Shown here: piece after piece, positions 14,896 to 15,832 of the stretch
Numbering within the stretch: the first letter of the stretch is position 1
Layout: the number at the start of each line of letters is the position of its first letter
Source: Desulfobacteraceae bacterium
GTDB taxonomy: Bacteria > Desulfobacterota > Desulfobacteria > Desulfobacterales > Desulfatirhabdiaceae
Direction: 5' to 3'
Assembly (NCBI GenBank): GCA_027325475.1
Contig: DAIEFO010000017.1
Coordinates: 1 to 15,832, forward strand
DNA length: 15,832 bases
Position numbers and translations under genes: made by a program
The notes under the pieces: generated by a model
The model's database searches: none
Seen by the model: the letters and a program-made list of their open reading frames with translations, nothing else
What the model was told of the DNA's origin: nothing

Positions 14896-15832
14896 ATGAA
14901 GCTGCATGAAACCAAACGAATTCTGATTACCGGTGGCGCCGGCTTTCTGGGATCGCATCTGTGTGACCGTCTGGTGACGGAAGGGCATGAGGTGTTGTGC
15001 CTGGATAATTTTTTCACAGGTACCCGGCGCAATATTGCCCACCTGCTGGCAAAACCCAACTTTGAACTGATTCGTCATGATCTGGCGCAGCCGGTTTTTC
15101 TGGAAGTGGACGAAATTTACAATCTGGCCTGCCCGGCCTCTCCGGTGCATTATCAGTATAATCCGGTCAAAACCATCAAGACCAACATCATGGGCGCCAT
15201 TCACATGCTGGGGCTGGCCAAGCGGGTCAAGGCCAAAATTCTCCAGGCTTCGACCAGTGAGGTTTATGGCAATCCGGTCATTCATCCACAGACCGAAAGC
15301 TATTGGGGCAATGTCAACCCTATTGGAATTCGCTCCTGTTATGACGAAGGCAAACGGTGCGCGGAAACGCTCTTTTTCGATTATTACCGTCAGAATAACG
15401 TCAATATTCGGGTGATCCGCATCTTCAATACCTACGGCCCCCGAATGCATCCCAACGATGGACGGGTGGTCAGCAATTTCATCGTTCAGGCGCTGTCCAA
15501 CCAGGACATTACGGTGTTTGGCGAGGGAGCGCAAACCCGAAGTTTTTGCTATGTGGACGATCTCATCGAAGGCATGATCCGGATGATGAATGGGCCGGAC
15601 AGCTTCATCGGCCCGGTCAATTTGGGAAACCCCGGAGAGTTCACCATTCTGGAACTGGCGGAAAAAGTGATCCGTCAGACAGGCGCCAGATCAAAGATCG
15701 TTTTCAAGCCGCTGCCTCAGGACGATCCCAAGCGGCGCCAGCCGGACATCACAAAAGCTCGTGAAGTGCTTGGGTGGGAGCCTGTAGTGTCTCTCGAGGA
15801 AGGACTGCGGTATACCATCGACTACTTCCGCT
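14896..15832 (+). CDS. UDP-glucuronate decarboxylase (UDP-xylose synthase), 3' end cut
   Basis: Partial: 312 codons are visible and the frame runs off the window. It is an extended SDR that oxidises and decarboxylates UDP-glucuronate to UDP-xylose. The Rossmann motif is GGAGFLGS (G13, G16, G19). STSEVYGNP (about 119-127) and IRSCYDEGKRCAE give catalytic T120, E122, Y149 and K153; the RSCYDEGKR arrangement is diagnostic for the UXS branch. FNTYGPRMHPNDGRVVSNF and QDDPKRRQPDITKA near the end are also UXS-typical. The family is about 310-320 aa, so only a few residues should be missing. GGAG (14886-14889) is 6 nt before the ATG. It shares its SDR superfamily with the epimerase at 218-1198 but is a different branch. 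Confidence 0.93.
   Translation, partial: MKLHETKRILITGGAGFLGSHLCDRLVTEGHEVLCLDNFFTGTRRNIAHLLAKPNFELIRHDLAQPVFLEVDEIYNLACPASPVHYQYNPVKTIKTNIMGAIHMLGLAKRVKAKILQASTSEVYGNPVIHPQTESYWGNVNPIGIRSCYDEGKRCAETLFFDYYRQNNVNIRVIRIFNTYGPRMHPNDGRVVSNFIVQALSNQDITVFGEGAQTRSFCYVDDLIEGMIRMMNGPDSFIGPVNLGNPGEFTILELAEKVIRQTGARSKIVFKPLPQDDPKRRQPDITKAREVLGWEPVVSLEEGLRYTIDYFR

Overview
The window (15,832 bp) looks like a Gram-negative bacterial chromosome segment, most likely Desulfobacterota (Desulfobacteraceae or Desulfosarcinaceae type). That placement is an inference from overall gene content, a coding GC in the mid-50s percent, and a recurring short palindromic element of the form GACGGCTTCGTAAAA / TTTTACGAAGCCGTC. 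No rRNA or other phylogenetic marker is present. I see no tRNA, CRISPR array, transposase or phage gene.

Region 1 (1-3768): a nested palindromic repeat (32-139) is followed by an NAD-dependent sugar epimerase/dehydratase. This gene shares an ATGA overlap with a metallo-beta-lactamase-fold hydrolase. A WrbA-type NAD(P)H:quinone oxidoreductase and a second, different MBL-fold protein follow. A compact relative of the same palindrome sits between the last two genes and is flanked by a 12-13 bp direct repeat.

Region 2 (3769-4374): an AT-rich islet (about 38% GC by hand count) carries a DUF4160-DUF2442 pair, a small two-gene module that resembles a toxin-antitoxin pair. The DUF4160 reading frame has an in-frame amber codon at codon 8, exactly where the family continues.

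Region 3 (4423-7654): a thioredoxin-domain YyaL/DUF255 protein converges with a minus-strand queE-queC operon. These two enzymes make the 7-deazaguanine core (CDG, then preQ0) used for queuosine and related modified bases.

Region 4 (7770-15832): a plus-strand sugar-nucleotide and surface-polysaccharide region. It holds a type I mannose-6-phosphate isomerase (manA), a glucose-1-phosphate thymidylyltransferase (rmlA), a DapA-family aldolase, and a tightly coupled GT4-GT2-DUF2304 set. It ends with UDP-glucose 6-dehydrogenase of the animal-like type and UDP-glucuronate decarboxylase, the latter cut by the window edge. The last two form a complete UDP-glucose to UDP-glucuronate to UDP-xylose route. 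The region therefore points to a mannose-, deoxyhexose- and xylose-containing glycan, although the partner genes for finishing GDP-mannose and dTDP-sugars are not in the window.

Most genes are ordinary family members. The less ordinary points are the palindromic element with its duplicated flank, the amber-interrupted DUF4160 gene in an AT-rich islet, and the animal-like UGDH next to UXS.
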